This document shows, in pieces, positions 25,562 through 35,064 of a DNA stretch of 64,000 nucleotides (positions are counted from its first letter, which is position 1; every line of letters starts with the position of its first letter). A program made the translations under genes and the position numbers. Below the pieces are notes generated by a model. The model saw only the letters and a program-made list of their open reading frames with translations, ran no database searches and was not told where the DNA came from. The DNA comes from Actinostola sp. cb2023. Lineage: Eukaryota; Cnidaria; Anthozoa; Actiniaria; Actinostolidae. The stretch is taken from NCBI GenBank assembly GCA_033675265.1, contig JAUJYZ010000885.1, forward strand, positions 252,501 to 316,500. Reading direction: 5' to 3'.

Positions 25562-28134
25562 CTTTTGTTGTTAGACTTACTTGTCCCACGACCCAGAAAG
25601 TAGTGTACCAAACTTTCCAGCAACCAAACTACACACGGCACCAGTATGACCAGTAAGGGTATATAATGGTTCTATATCACATACAGAATGTTAATTACTT
25701 TATAAGGCTTTTCATAATTATAAAATAGCTATGCATGTGTGTAGAACTATAGGCACATACCTAAAGAGTCTAATGTCCACACCAGTATATTGTTGTCATG
25801 GCCACCAGTAGCTATTAGTCCTGTACATACAATCATAGTTTATACACAGTTAGATAACCAACCCCTGGTTGTCATGGCCACCAGTAGCTATTAGTCCTGT
25901 ACATACAATCATAGTTTATACACAGTTAGATAACCAACCCCTGGTTGTCATGACCACCAGTAGCTATTAGTCCTGGACATACAATCATAGTTTATACACA
26001 GTTAGATAACCAACCCCTGGTTGTCATGGCCACCAGTAGCTATTAGTCCTGTACATACAATCATAGTTTATACACAGTTAGATAACCAACCCCTGGTTGT
26101 TATGGCCACCAGTAGCTATTAGTCCTGGACATACAATCATAGTTTATACACAGTTAGATAACCAACCCCTGGTTGTCATGGCCACCAGTAGCTATTAGTC
26201 CTGTACATACAATCATAGTTTATACACAGTTAGATAACCAACCCCTGGTTGTCATGACCACCAGTAGCTATTAGTCCTATACATACAATCATAGTTTAAC
26301 ACAGTTAGATAACCAACACCTGGTTGTCATGGCCACCAGTAGCTATTAGTCCTGTACATACAATCATAGTTTATACACAGTTAGATAACCAACCCCTGGT
26401 TGTCATGGCCACCAGTAGCTATTAGTCCTGTACATACAATCATAGTTTATACACAGTTACATAACCAACCCCTGGTTGTCATGGCCACCAGTAGCTATTA
26501 GTCATGTACATACAATCATAGTTTATACACAGTTAGATAACCAACCCCTGGTTGTCATGACCACCAGTAGCTATTAGTCCTGTACATACAATCATAGTTT
26601 ATACACAGTTAGATAACCAACCCCTGGTTGTCATGACCACCAGTAGCTATTAGTCCTGGACATACAATCATAGTTTATACACAGTTAGATAACCAACCCC
26701 TGGTTGTCATGGCCACCAGTAGCTATTAGTCCTGTACATACAATCATAGTTTATACACAGTTAGATAACCAACCCCTGGTTGTCATGACCACCAGTAGCT
26801 ATTAGTCCTGTACATACAATCATAGTTTATACACAGTTAGATAACCAACCCCTGGTTGCACGAAAGGTGAATAGTGCTATTCTCGGTGTGCATGTGACAT
26901 CATGGCAGCCATGTTGGTTCCCAAATACAAAGCATTCCTCATTAGCTTTTCTTGTTGGTTCATCCAACATGGCGGCTGCATCTTTGTTATTTATTTCTCA
27001 AGGGATTTTTGGTCACGTGGTTGCACTACAAGAATTCACCGGATAAGTCCTATCCAACAGATAAAATTTATTGGATAACTGCATCAGCTTTATTCATTGG
27101 ATAAGACTTATCCGGTGGATAGCGCTAACCACCTTCCATGCAACCGGGGCCTGATTCATAACACAGCTGATTGGACAATCAACACACTACATATAAAGTA
27201 CATGTTTTATGGTTTTCATATCTACACTCTAGTTACTGTAGATAAGGTCTAATTCAGTCTACATGTACAAGTCTTTATAATTAAGTTATAAGTTTAACTT
27301 GTACGAACAGTGCTGTAAGACTTAAGCTTATATTGGGCTATTCCATTTAATATCTGCACCCCCCTATCGAGGATAGCAATTTTGGGAACCTGTGGTAGAC
27401 CCCTGAAGAAATCCAGATCCTCAAGTTCATCCCTGAAGAATTCCTGTGTGGGGCCATTACCTCCCTGAAGAATTCCACAAAATACTAAAGAATTCCATGG
27501 TACCCCTGAAGAATTCCACAAAATACTAAAGAATTACATGGTACCCCTGAAGATTTCCAGCACACAAAACACCCCGACCCCTGAAGATTTCCATCACAAA
27601 ACACCCCAGACCCCTGAAGATTTCCAACGTCCTCGATAGGGGGGGTGCAGAAATTAAATGGAATAGCCCATTGTTCCAGTAATTTCAAATAAATTTGTAA
27701 TTTTCCTAACGTCTATGAGTTAAATCTCTTCAGCATAAAAGTATTTGATTAAACATCCATACAAACCTAGGATACCTACTGTAAACTCATCAAATGTCTA
27801 ACATTAAGTTATACGAAGTGAAGATGGAATAAACAATTCTGCTATTTGTCATATTAAGCTTAAGCTTAAAAAAAGTAATATTGTGTGAAATAATTCGTGG
27901 ATATTTACCGTGAGGATGCTTGTCTGAAGGAGGTAACGTACAAACAGCAGAGATAAAGTTCTCATGTCCTGCTAATACATGGCCTTCAGTGTATTCATGT
28001 CCATCTTGTACCCAAACACGAGTAGTTCGATCACGACTTGCTGTCAAAATGGCTCCAACAGGAAACACTGCACGACAAACAGCGCGTACATCGAGCTCGT
28101 GGCCTCGTAAAACACTACTTAGCTTAAAGTACAT
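6918..28134 (-). CDS. PLAA: PLAA / Ufd3 / Doa1-like ubiquitin-binding p97 (VCP) cofactor, about 27 exons
   Basis: Orthologue of phospholipase A2-activating protein, which binds ubiquitin through its propeller and PFU domain and p97/VCP through its PUL domain. Exons, in coding order: 28134-27909, 25820-25761, 25671-25581, 25129-25023, 24516-24387, 24121-24050, 23681-23608, 23289-23199, 23124-23061, 22685-22639, 20956-20895, 20341-20283, 20006-19977, 19621-19550, 19334-19262, 18428-18282, 18044-17952, 17409-17329, 16981-16920, 16278-16198, 15741-15702, 13887-13843 (weak donor), 12682-12562, 7922-7814, 7718-7642, 7464-7395, 7010-6918. Codon phase matches at all junctions except 13843/12682, where about 25 PUL residues expected from the family are not found. 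Total is about 759 codons, against about 795 in the human protein. The ATG at 28134 follows an in-frame stop. The terminal residues (family ending like FILNLL) are not found. Confidence 0.93.
7052..7241. mobile_element. MITE, GAGTCGTTTTC family, copy 1
   Basis: Inverted termini (tagagtctttttcatatga and tcatacgaaaacgactgta) bound about 190 bp containing caaccaatcacagcgcgc. The same family occurs at 41,289-41,496 with better preserved ends. It lies in the PLAA intron between the last two placed exons. Confidence 0.8.
8030..12003. repeat. 112-bp minisatellite, about 35 copies (4 kb)
   Basis: The unit contains ggtcatcgttgttgcttttc, ccaagggaacaatgtgcacc and gagtactacactatagtact. Copies are highly similar, varying mainly in 1-3 nt indels and ttgttgc/ttgatgc. 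Each unit contains the imperfect palindrome gagtac-tacactata-gtactc. The array fills the PLAA intron between exon 12562-12682 and exon 7814-7922. A degenerate tail continues to about 12,302. I see no exon sequence in the unit. Confidence 0.95.
12740..13560. repeat. TATGG / TAATGG microsatellite with decayed copies of the neighbouring array
   Basis: Long (tatgg)n with an inner (taatgg)n block at 12,832-12,888. From about 13,180 it mixes with fragments of the 87-bp unit found further right. It is intronic in PLAA, between the DLLTLV and VFAAVL exons. The long open frames here are repeat artefacts. Confidence 0.9.
13930..14032. repeat. (ATCA)n microsatellite
   Basis: Interrupted tetranucleotide tract atcaatcaatc within the PLAA intron upstream, in PLAA sense, of the tentative exon 13843-13887. 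Confidence 0.9.
14100..15655. repeat. 87-bp minisatellite, about 17 copies
   Basis: The unit contains ggttgtaggcaaaagttgta, ccgtgtaaatcaaccctacc, acttacttacgactcctaag and tcatgttgtaagctagttgt. In PLAA sense each unit includes gacttaggagtcgtaagtaag, which has an acceptor-like cttag and a strong donor-like gtaagt five bases apart. No recognised exon uses them. The array occupies the intron after the exon ending at 15,702. Confidence 0.93.
15838..16110. repeat. 22-bp minisatellite, about 12 copies
   Basis: The unit is ttcgtgtcaaattcgtgaca plus tc, with early copies showing ttgt for tcgt. It fills much of the short PLAA intron between exons 15702-15741 and 16198-16278. Confidence 0.93.
16565..16784. 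mobile_element. MITE with TAGCATAAACCATCCAGT termini
   Basis: A perfect 18-bp inverted repeat (TAGCATAAACCATCCAGT and its complement) bounds 220 bp with no coding capacity. It lies in a PLAA intron. Confidence 0.85.
16920..18428 (-). CDS. PLAA: PLAA exons 16-19: PFU end and repeated DPFTG linker
   Basis: Exon 16 begins [20 protein letters not shown] and includes the helix [14 protein letters not shown], then ends in DPFTG. Exon 17 encodes [12 protein letters not shown] and ends VDPFTG. Exon 18 encodes [10 protein letters not shown] and ends ADPSTG. Exon 19 encodes [21 protein letters not shown]. The DPFTG-G-x-RYVPG modules are a hallmark of the PLAA linker between PFU and PUL, and each starts in codon phase 1, consistent with exon duplication. 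The intron between exons 17 and 18 is nearly all ATC microsatellite. Confidence 0.93.
17440..17930. repeat. (ATC)n compound microsatellite
   Basis: Interrupted atc/cac trinucleotide tract with larger repeated modules (tatcatcgtcatcaactatc). It fills the whole intron between PLAA exons 17329-17409 and 17952-18044. Confidence 0.93.
18467..19215. repeat. 13-bp purine-rich satellite
   Basis: Over 45 tandem copies of caggggaacaggg, preceded by two longer units (aggtgcagggggtcaagagg). Because 13 is not a multiple of three, every frame reads the same cycle, giving false long open frames on both strands. It occupies the entire intron between PLAA exons 18282-18428 and 19262-19334. Confidence 0.95.
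19262..22685 (-). CDS. PLAA: PLAA exons 10-15: PFU ubiquitin-binding domain
   Basis: Six short exons (30-73 bp) encode the linker [18 protein letters not shown], then [67 protein letters not shown] and [19 protein letters not shown] followed by PFNYG. This matches the PFU (PLAA family ubiquitin binding) domain, including the VGEVVG and YDIVFDVEI strands. One exon encodes only ten residues (19977-20006). The intron between exons 10 and 11 is almost wholly a 1.5-kb 20-bp satellite. Confidence 0.93.
20679..20756. mobile_element. Hairpin MITE, TAGGC-GATTTCCAGC family, copy 1
   Basis: A 78-bp imperfect palindrome: taggcacgatttccagctgt and its near complement acggctggaaatcaagccta, with a second stem taggggtc/gacccct. 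It resembles the element at 25,185-25,288. Intronic in PLAA. Confidence 0.8.
21003..22545. repeat. 20-bp purine-rich satellite, about 75 copies
   Basis: The unit is ggtatgtctgggggaggggt with G-run length variants. In PLAA sense it reads acataccacccctccccccag, a pyrimidine tract ending in AG, so each copy resembles a 3' splice site. It lies about 45 bp upstream of the acceptor of exon 20895-20956 and fills that intron. Long open frames on both strands are repeat artefacts. Confidence 0.95.
22740..23036. repeat. (CAT)n / catcatcacaatgac compound microsatellite
   Basis: Trinucleotide cat tracts interspersed with catcacaatg modules, in the PLAA intron between exons 22639-22685 and 23061-23124. 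It ends about 25 bp before the donor of the latter. Confidence 0.92.
23061..28134 (-). CDS. PLAA: PLAA exons 1-9: N-terminal WD40 propeller
   Basis: Nine exons encode about 305 residues of WD40 repeats. Diagnostic stretches are [11 protein letters not shown] in blade 1, [34 protein letters not shown] with [22 protein letters not shown] with [55 protein letters not shown] and [18 protein letters not shown]. The order and spacing match the PLAA propeller, which in yeast Doa1 and mammalian PLAA binds ubiquitin. Exon 2 is only 60 bp, and its acceptor plus first 29 nt are multiplied in the preceding intron. Introns within this block carry microsatellites and MITEs, but the frame is intact. Confidence 0.95.
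25185..25288. mobile_element. Hairpin MITE, TAGGC-GATTTCCAGC family, copy 2
   Basis: Termini taggctcgatttccagccgt and ggctgaaaaccgagccta form inverted repeats and match the element at 20,679. Intronic in PLAA. Confidence 0.8.
25790..26855. repeat. 76-bp minisatellite carrying the PLAA exon 2 acceptor, about 14 copies
   Basis: The unit contains ttgtcatggccaccagtagc, tattagtcctgtacatacaa and tcatagtttatacacagtta. In PLAA sense each copy reads tgtatgtacag, then the first 29 nt of exon 2 ([10 protein letters not shown]), then intron sequence. The real exon (25761-25820) is the last copy in transcription order, and only there does the sequence continue into NILVW. Spacing between successive gtcatg motifs is 76 bp. 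Confidence 0.95.
26850..27151. mobile_element. TIR element with CCCGGTTGCAYG termini
   Basis: Left end ccctggttgcacgaaaggtg and right end (complement) ccccggttgcatggaaggtg are diverged inverted repeats around 300 bp. Internal ggataa motifs occur (ttggataactgc, ggataagacttatccg). It abuts the end of the 76-bp array in PLAA intron 1. Confidence 0.7.
27334..27670. mobile_element. MITE with TGGGCTATTCCATTTAAT termini and internal minisatellite
   Basis: Near-perfect inverted termini (tgggctattccatttaat and attaaatggaatagccca, extended by a second matching block ccccctatcgagg/cctcgataggggg). Inside are about six copies of a gacccctgaagaattccaca-type unit. It lies in PLAA intron 1. Confidence 0.88.
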
Positions 28135-28594
28135 TATACGAAGATACTGTGGTGATGATTTACAGTCAATTTTGGTACAAATACAGGTAGAAATAACACA
28201 ATTTTATATGACGAAGGTTTCTAAATAGAAATGAAGTAAATTTCGTTTTTTTCTTTGTGGGGTAACTCTGCTGACCCAATAAACAGCAGGCTAATGATCC
28301 AGTTTTCCCTCGACTCAAGACACCACAGCGATCCCACCATTAGTCGATAAACGTGATCTTTCGAATGATCTTTTATTTCGTTCGTCGCTGATTCTCCGCT
28401 GATTGTTTTGGAAGGAAAGGATAAGGAAAAGAAAAGAAAAGAAAGAAAAGAATAGAAAAAGATAGAAAAAGATAGAAAACAAAACAAAAAGAAAATAGAA
28501 AATAAAATAAAGAATAATAATGAAAAAGAAAAAAGAAAAACAGATTAAAAGAACGAAAAGAACAACAAAAAGAAAAAAAAAGAAAAGAAAAAAA

Positions 28595-28680
28595 AAAGAG
28601 TTGTTGAATCAAGGAATCGAACCCGCACTCATCAGATTCAAACGCAGTGAGTTGTAGACGCGAGCCACGGGAACATAGTA
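28595..28680 (-). repeat. tRNA-derived SINE-like fragment
   Basis: On the minus strand a box-B-like ggttcgattcc follows a box-A-like tggctcgcgtctac, after which comes a pyrimidine-rich tract containing long T runs. It resembles a tRNA-derived SINE head rather than a functional tRNA gene, because a proper cloverleaf is not evident. Confidence 0.45.
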
Positions 28681-28750
28681 ATTTGCACAACAATAGACCG
28701 TCGATTCGCAGGATACACTAGGTTATTTTGTCCTCCAAATCAATAAGCGT

Positions 28751-29012
28751 GCACGATAGCCTAGTGGTGCGGGGCAGTTATTTAGAGGGACTAGGATCCG
28801 ACTGTTCCCTCCCTCTTTGATCACTAAGCTGATTGGTGTAATGCCCGGATAGCGCGGATGAGGCAGAAATCCTCTTCCTATACGTAACATACGGTGACTC
28901 GGCATAATGTCTGGGAGTATGGGCCTTTTTTGGATAAATTACCGGCATTCATCTCTTTTGAACCTGGAGGTCCAGGGTTCGAGTCCCAGCCGTGGCAATA
29001 TATATTTTTTTT
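28751..29012 (+). repeat. tRNA-derived SINE-like element with separated A and B boxes
   Basis: Box A-like tagcctagtggt (28,757-28,768) and box B-like gggttcgagtccc (from about 28,975) are about 220 bp apart, far more than in a tRNA, followed by a T-rich tail. Either two fragments or one SINE interrupted between its promoter boxes. Confidence 0.4.
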
Positions 29013-29676
29013 TTTGCTTTCTCACATATCAGCTCTGTAATCACAATTTGTTTTCCTTAAGCAAATTATTATTATGACAGAAAAACGAGAAAGAGAAATA
29101 TGAAAAGGTTTGGACGTACATAAGGACACTATTATTAATAATAATAATAAATAAAATTTATATAGCGCCTTAACTATTAAGAGGAGATTTTTTACGAACG
29201 CGCGTATTGAGCGCCAAAAACCAATAGCATGGAGAATACGTTTTGTACAAGGCTAAAACTGCTTTAGCAAAGAGTTCAAGTTATTTGGGTTGGTTTTTGA
29301 CCGGTAAAAGTGAAATTAGAGTGTTAATCCAAAGTGAAAATTTAATTTGAAAACTGTCCACATGGGCTAGATTTGTATATTTGCTAGTATTGCTGATGTT
29401 TTCCCCTGAATTACCTCAAATTTCAAACAAAAAGCAGGAAAATGGCTTTGTACAACGCTAAAACAGCTTTAGGCAGACAATTTACTTTGTTTTTAATAGT
29501 TTGTGCTTGGTTAAAATAAAATTAGAGTGTTAATCCAAAGCGAAAATCGAAAGTTAAACTGTTCAAAAGCGCTCGTTTTTGGCGCTTTTGGCGGATATTA
29601 CGCGATGTTGAAATAAATATCCTCTTAAACTTTTTTTGTATTCTAAAGCGCTTTACATTAACGATACTATTATTAA

Positions 29677-29707
<31 letters not shown>

Positions 29708-29984
29708 GAAAAATATTATTATTATTAATTCCATAAAAGGGGTTTCCATGGAAATCTTGACAGTTCTAAAACATCGAGGGTTCAAGTTCTCACGTGATCT
29801 TTCGTTCGTCGCCGATTCTCCGCTGGGCTTGCAATTCTCGTTGCACCCTTGAGAAGGCCTATTGTAGCTATTTTGCTCAGTCCCCAGCGTGGTAGAGGCC
29901 GTTCTTCTGAAAGAATGCAGGGGTGAGATGCGATTTCACGAGGAAGATCTTTAGTACTAATTATACTAATACATAGGATATACA

Positions 29985-30245
29985 TTTGGGGGTTTCGCCC
30001 CAGGGGGGGTACTCGGGGGTATCAGTGACGGGGAGGTGCGAATGAGGCCAAATTTTTTAACCCCAAAAAAGTCCATTACGCAAAAACAAGACCCCAAAAA
30101 AGTCCAACGGCCCAAAATCGTAACCCCAAAAAAGTCCAATTTTTCTCCGCATAAAATCGAGAACGGTAGGATATCATTTTTATCAACCCCAAAAAAAGCA
30201 CGAGGAGCTTTGCCCAAGAAAGGTTTCAAATTTCTGTCTTTGAAA
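29985..30245. repeat. Relic repeat (ccccaaaaaagtcca family), left copy
   Basis: Contains gtactcgggggtatcagtga, multiple ccccaaaaaagtcc motifs and gagctttgcccaagaaag. The complementary arrangement recurs at about 38,990-39,190, so this is a dispersed family in opposite orientation on either side of the 7-kb element. No intact coding region. Confidence 0.65.
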
Positions 30246-31344
30246 GTCAGAAGTTGCACAGCAGGAGGACCTATTCCCTTTGTATAAAACCACTGAACTA
30301 TTAGCGGATTATAACGCATTGATTAGATATCTGAAATCCTTCTGTCAACAGTGTTATTGAATAAACTGATCAAACGACTGTAGCGTATGTGCATTTTCAT
30401 TTAACACCGGTCCACAGGCACTGATTTGCTTATGGTTTTGAAATTACTCAGTGTGCCGTGAGGGCCGGTCTGAACCTAATTTCGGTAGAACCAATTTTAA
30501 AAGTATTAAAAAGAACAATAAATTGAAAACCGGTCAGTATAAAGCAAGACCTCGCTTGCGTGCATATGTACCTGTCTTATGTCAAATGTACAAGTCTGTA
30601 CGGAGTTGCCAGGCAGCGTCAGTTGCTATATTTTTATTGGTTATCGGTTGTGAGTTTGATTGGCATTTAGTAAAGTAATAGCTAACATGATATATAGTTG
30701 TTTGTTTCTTCGCTTGTCCGCGCGAAATTCAAAGATCTATTCGTGCAGTACCGTCGTAGCATGTGCATTTTATGATGCGGATTTTATACAACTGAGCCGG
30801 AATACAAGCCGAACACTGAGAAAGATGTGACAAGCCCAAATGAGGTATACATGTATAGGTCAGGTAAGTATGGTGCAATATCAGACATCGAAGAAGGTAT
30901 AAATAGATCAACAGTAAGCTCCACAAAAACCCTACGAAACTGCATGCTAAAGCGGTGGTAAGCCGAATTTCCACCGAGATCTGTGGTATGACCCAAAACG
31001 TTCATGAATTCAACTTTTTCTGAGCGTTTTAAATAAGAAATACAAGGCTTTATTGACAAAAATGGCGCCAAATTAAATGTCCTTGTAAATGGTTCGATCG
31101 TGGAAGAGCTGGAAAGAAGACGTGTATACGTCTCCACTCCATTTTGACTTTCTGCGATTGAGGGATTCAGTTTAACATGGCTTTGTTCTACTGAAGGATT
31201 CGACAGTATTGGAAAACTCATAAATTCGTTCGTCTTCGTCACAGTTAATGCAATAAGTAACATTAATTCGCTGCTAATCAAATATGTAATATATAATCAA
31301 ACAATGTTGATAACACAAGCTCTCATATGTGTATCTTGTCATTC

Positions 31345-31745
31345 TTCCATATCCCAACTGCTTTTAAGGTGACACGCCCGAAAGCAGAGCAACAGAAGTT
31401 ACTAGGTGAATCGCCCGTAAATCTGTTCTTGGGATGTATTTTCCTCTCTGTAACTACTAAGTAAACATAACAGTCATATCTTGCTTTATTCTACTTGATA
31501 TTCCAACTGCTTTTAAGGCGACTCGCCCGAAAGCAGAGCAACAGAATTTACTAGGTGAATCGCCCGTAAATCTGTTCTTGGGATGTATTTTCCTCTCTGT
31601 AACTACTAAGTAAACATAACAGTCATATCTTGCTTTATTCTACTTTATATTCCAACTGCTTTTAAGGCGACTCGCCCGAAAGCAGAGCAACAGAAGTTAC
31701 TAGGCGAATCGCCCGTAAATCTGTTCTTGGGATATTTTTCCTCTA
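31345..31745. repeat. About 148-bp direct repeat, 2.7 copies
   Basis: Copies start at ttccaactgcttttaagg (about 31,351, 31,500 and 31,650) and share cgcccgtaaatctgttcttg and taactactaagtaaacataa. The array ends about 50 bp before the left end of the foldback element. Function unknown. Confidence 0.88.
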
Positions 31746-31793
31746 GCTCTATGCTAATGTTTTGATATAAATAATAGTATTTGTATTCGAAAT

Positions 31794-32204
31794 GGGGTGT
31801 AGATAAAACGCGGGCGCGGACGGCGGCCGGCGGCCGGCGGACGGCGGACGGCGGACGGCGGACGGCGGACGGCGGACGGCGGACCGCGGCCGGCGGACGG
31901 CGGACGGCGGAGGGCGGACGGCGGACGGCGGACGGCGGACGGCGGGACGGCGGACGGCGGACCAAATTGAAAATTGAAAAAAGAGAAAAGAGAGAGAAAA
32001 CAAAACAAAATTGTAAAAAATGTTTTTATTTTTTTTAGACAAATAGATGTCTACTGCTACTGATATGTATACTTCGAAGTGAGAAACAAAAGAAAACATT
32101 AATTAGTGTACCACCGTATGTTTAATAAGCTGCAAAGGTCTATCGATTATCGTATGTGATAGCTTTTCTTTTCTTTTGATTTGACTTACATTAGAACTTG
32201 GAAT
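31794..32204 (+). repeat. Left terminal inverted repeat of the foldback element
   Basis: Outer domain: about 20 copies of ggacggc with ccggc variants at 31,812-31,968. Inner domain: purine-rich stretch, then a block ending attagaacttggaat that is nearly identical to the complement of 38,459-38,640. The left end is longer than the right because of more satellite copies. Confidence 0.88.
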
Positions 32205-32316
32205 CGGTTTGAATACGAAACACAATTAGCTTGCCTGTAACATAAAGTGAAATGTAAAGTAAGCAGAAATAAATGAATTGTCGACAAATCACAACGACGG
32301 TAAACTTGGGTATTAA

Positions 32317-33442
32317 AGGGGCACTGTCACGACACGCGCATGCGTGAATCTTGGCTTCAATCTTGAAATCGTTAACCAACGCTTTCAAGAGACCCGAGGA
32401 AAATTCAAATTCAGTGTGTTAATATATCGAGTTATATCATTGTAATCCTTGCACTCTAGAAGATGATACTTATTCAGTACTTAGATTGATTGTTGTTTCG
32501 TATTTGTAGGTAGTTATTTTTGGTTTGAAGTCCAATTTTATACGCTTTTTATTTAATCGGCGAGAGCGATGGCGATGGCTTCTCATGGCGGCCGCCGGGA
32601 TGTAGTGGTTGACAACGAATGTATTCAGGCGACAGGTTTATAAGTTTTGGTTTACTGGGAAGATAGAATACGGTTATACTACATATTCTGAGTTCGCTAT
32701 ACTTCTCTTTAACAGCTCTGGAGTACCAAAGGAGGTAGGAAAGTATTCCGAACGACAACAACAATGTTTGACAACGCGTTCATTGACTTATTCACTCGAA
32801 TTTATTATGTTCTCAAAAAGAACTCAGTTGCATACATCATATCAATGTATTCCTTCGAGTTCATATGCATGTACTGAAGCTATTGCAAACAACTGTCACA
32901 TTGTATGAGTTTTTATTTCTGCGAGGTTTGGAAGTAGTGACAACGGCAAAGAGAACTCAGTGATTATACTTTTCACACGGGAATTATATTCTGCAATTCT
33001 TTTTGCACTCTTTTGTACTCTTACAATTTAAGAAAACACGAGTACCTTATACAGTAGTGACATGTACATCTTCGTTAGTCTTTTTTGAAGCAAAGAAGTA
33101 ATATGGACTTGGTTTTTAGCGATGTGAAATGTGAATAACTTCATCTGAGACCTGAGTTGTCACCTCGGATTGTCTGCTGTTTATGCCGTTCCTTCACCAG
33201 AAGTCGCTATAATAAGTACTTATTTCATGAAATATTTAGGTCACACGCTGTAAAGGTTGTATATTCTGAATAACTTGGAAGCACTCTGCGAAAACTTGAT
33301 CGTAAAACACTTTCAAAACACATTGAAATTTACTAGCGCGATTCTCTTCGTAAACACAGACGAGTTCGTTGACCTCTGCATATCATTAAAATCTCTGAAT
33401 ATCATTAAAATTGACGCATGCGCGCGTCGTGACAGTGCCCCT
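32317..33442. mobile_element. Nested TTAA-flanked TIR element (Kolobok/piggyBac-like, non-autonomous)
   Basis: TTAA at 32,313-32,316 and 33,443-33,446 flanks about 30-bp inverted termini starting AGGGGCACTGTCACGAC. Both ends continue through cgcgcatgcgt. No transposase is seen in the 1,126 bp. It inserted into host-element sequence that has a related, uninterrupted copy near 33,930-34,015 (acaaatcacaacgacggtaa). A related terminus lies at about 5,823. Confidence 0.85.
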
Positions 33443-34575
33443 TTAAACACAGTGATATAAAGGCCGGTAGTAGTGGAATGGATGTATTTGCCAGATTGAC
33501 TCATAGCGTCGTTTACTCAGTCATTGGGAATATTAACCGGAAACAGGCAAATTTCAAACCATGTCGGGACATGGTTTTAATAACTCTGGAAACTCGCTAA
33601 TGGTGTTGGTTTTGTCATCTTCATTGTTTTAGATTCGTTACTTATATCTATTATTCACTCCTCGTTTACTTGGATCAATCAAGAAATCAGAAAAGTTAGT
33701 TGTTTATAACCGCCAAAATTTCAAATAACAGATATTGGATTACTATTGTTGAGTAGTAACTAGCTTGAATATTAACAATGTGAACATGCAATAAAGGTTA
33801 ACTAGCTAAATCTTCAAACACGACGATAGATGAACAAACACGTATATGAGCTTAGCTAGCTAACTTTCGCTGAAAGTCTGAACGCACTACATAAGAACTT
33901 TGAATTGAACATACGTAATAAAGCTAGCTTGTAACATTAAAGTGAAATGTTAAAGTAAGGAGAAATAAATGATATTGCCGACAAATCACAACGACGGTAA
34001 ACTTGGGTAGGAAGGAATGCATGTGAAACCAGGGCGAGGTGTTTGCCAGATTGACTCATGTCAGTCAAGATAACGTCGTTTACAGAGGAGGTCTGAATAG
34101 TATCCCAGAATGCATTGCGTTTCATATTATATTATCGTTTTTTCGTGACGTCATCACTTTCTCACAACCAGCAAGACGACAAGAAGTTGTCGTTCTGGTG
34201 TCCGTATCCGGCCTGGAAGGGTTTGAAGCTGTTTTTAGGATGGTTCACCACAGGAAGCCCAAGCTGTGGTTTTGTGGAGAATATCGTAAAAATATTTTCT
34301 CCTGTAAATACTGTAATAAAAGATTTGAAACTATGGTAGTGTCTTGTGGTCTTTATTTACTATCCCTGTGCAAATTTTCAGCGAATTTCAGCATTTTTTA
34401 GTGTCCCCCCTCACCCAGTAAAGAAAGAAGGCAAGGAAGGAGACGAAGCTCGAAAAATGGCTTCCAAAGCCGTTCAAATATTGCTGGTTTTTTTCGTGAA
34501 AATCACCTGGGATTCAAAAATTAACCCCCATCAGCCAAGAGGGGATAAATGTACAATCCATCTATGCCAGTAATG

Positions 34576-34860
34576 TTAGCATACCTTCATAACTGAAGCT
34601 ATCAGCCGCTGGTGACTCCATAATTCATCGCCATAAAAAGACCCGTTTATGCGTGACTCGGAATATCGACGACAACCAAACGGTCGCCACGGTCGAAGGA
34701 CCTGGGCACTAGCAATAATCGAACTCGCGGGGGAATAGGGTTGTGCTTGGTTGGCCCTGAAATTCACACCCGAATCTACCCCTGAGCGCAAGTTAATTCG
34801 ACCGGCTTCCAATTTTAAACCAATCGGATAACGGCGCAGGGAAGACCCGACGTATGTCAA
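34576..34860 (-). CDS. Unrecognised 94-residue open frame, left palindrome arm
   Basis: Encodes a basic, Ser/Arg-rich polypeptide starting MTYVGSSLRRYPIGLKLEAG, with no domain I recognise. It is transcribed away from the PIF1-like exon, about 200 bp apart, so the two would share a divergent upstream region. The identical frame occurs in the right arm. The 3' end overlaps a donor-like gtatgc, so it may be an exon fragment or chance. Confidence 0.3.
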   Translation of the reverse strand: MTYVGSSLRRYPIGLKLEAGRINLRSGVDSGVNFRANQAQPYSPASSIIASAQVLRPWRPFGCRRYSESRINGSFYGDELWSHQRLIASVMKVC

Positions 34861-35064
34861 AACACGACACGAGGCTAAAAAATTTCAACGTGTGAAAAAA
34901 GAAGATCAGCACTTTTTCTTTGATTGTAAACCTAAATCGGCTGACATATATTAAATGGCACGGAGGTAGGTTTGTTGCAGAGATGTTTTGCGATCAAGTA
35001 TTGCAATAAGGTATATTATTTAAGCGTAAAACTCATGATTTTACTTGTAACTTTTGTTGTGTAG

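Larger units (their letters stand above)
28135..31793. other. Intergenic region upstream of PLAA: SINE-like and degenerate repeats
   Basis: Contains the presumed PLAA promoter, for which I see no clear TATA box or Inr, then AT-rich and A-rich tracts, two tRNA-like fragments, a repeated motif tttcgttcgtcgcygattct at about 28,375 and 29,802, and relic repeat sequence. No protein family is recognised in the short open frames. Confidence 0.5.

Noticed and set aside
31749..32099. Proline/arginine-rich frames (AVRRPPSAV)
   Set aside because: Translation of the 7-bp satellite of the foldback terminus. All frames are open because the unit lacks stops.
34039..34401. Possible zinc-finger-like segment (FSCKYCNKRFETM)
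   Set aside because: A single C-x2-C with no paired histidines, spanning the palindrome edge. No conserved architecture.
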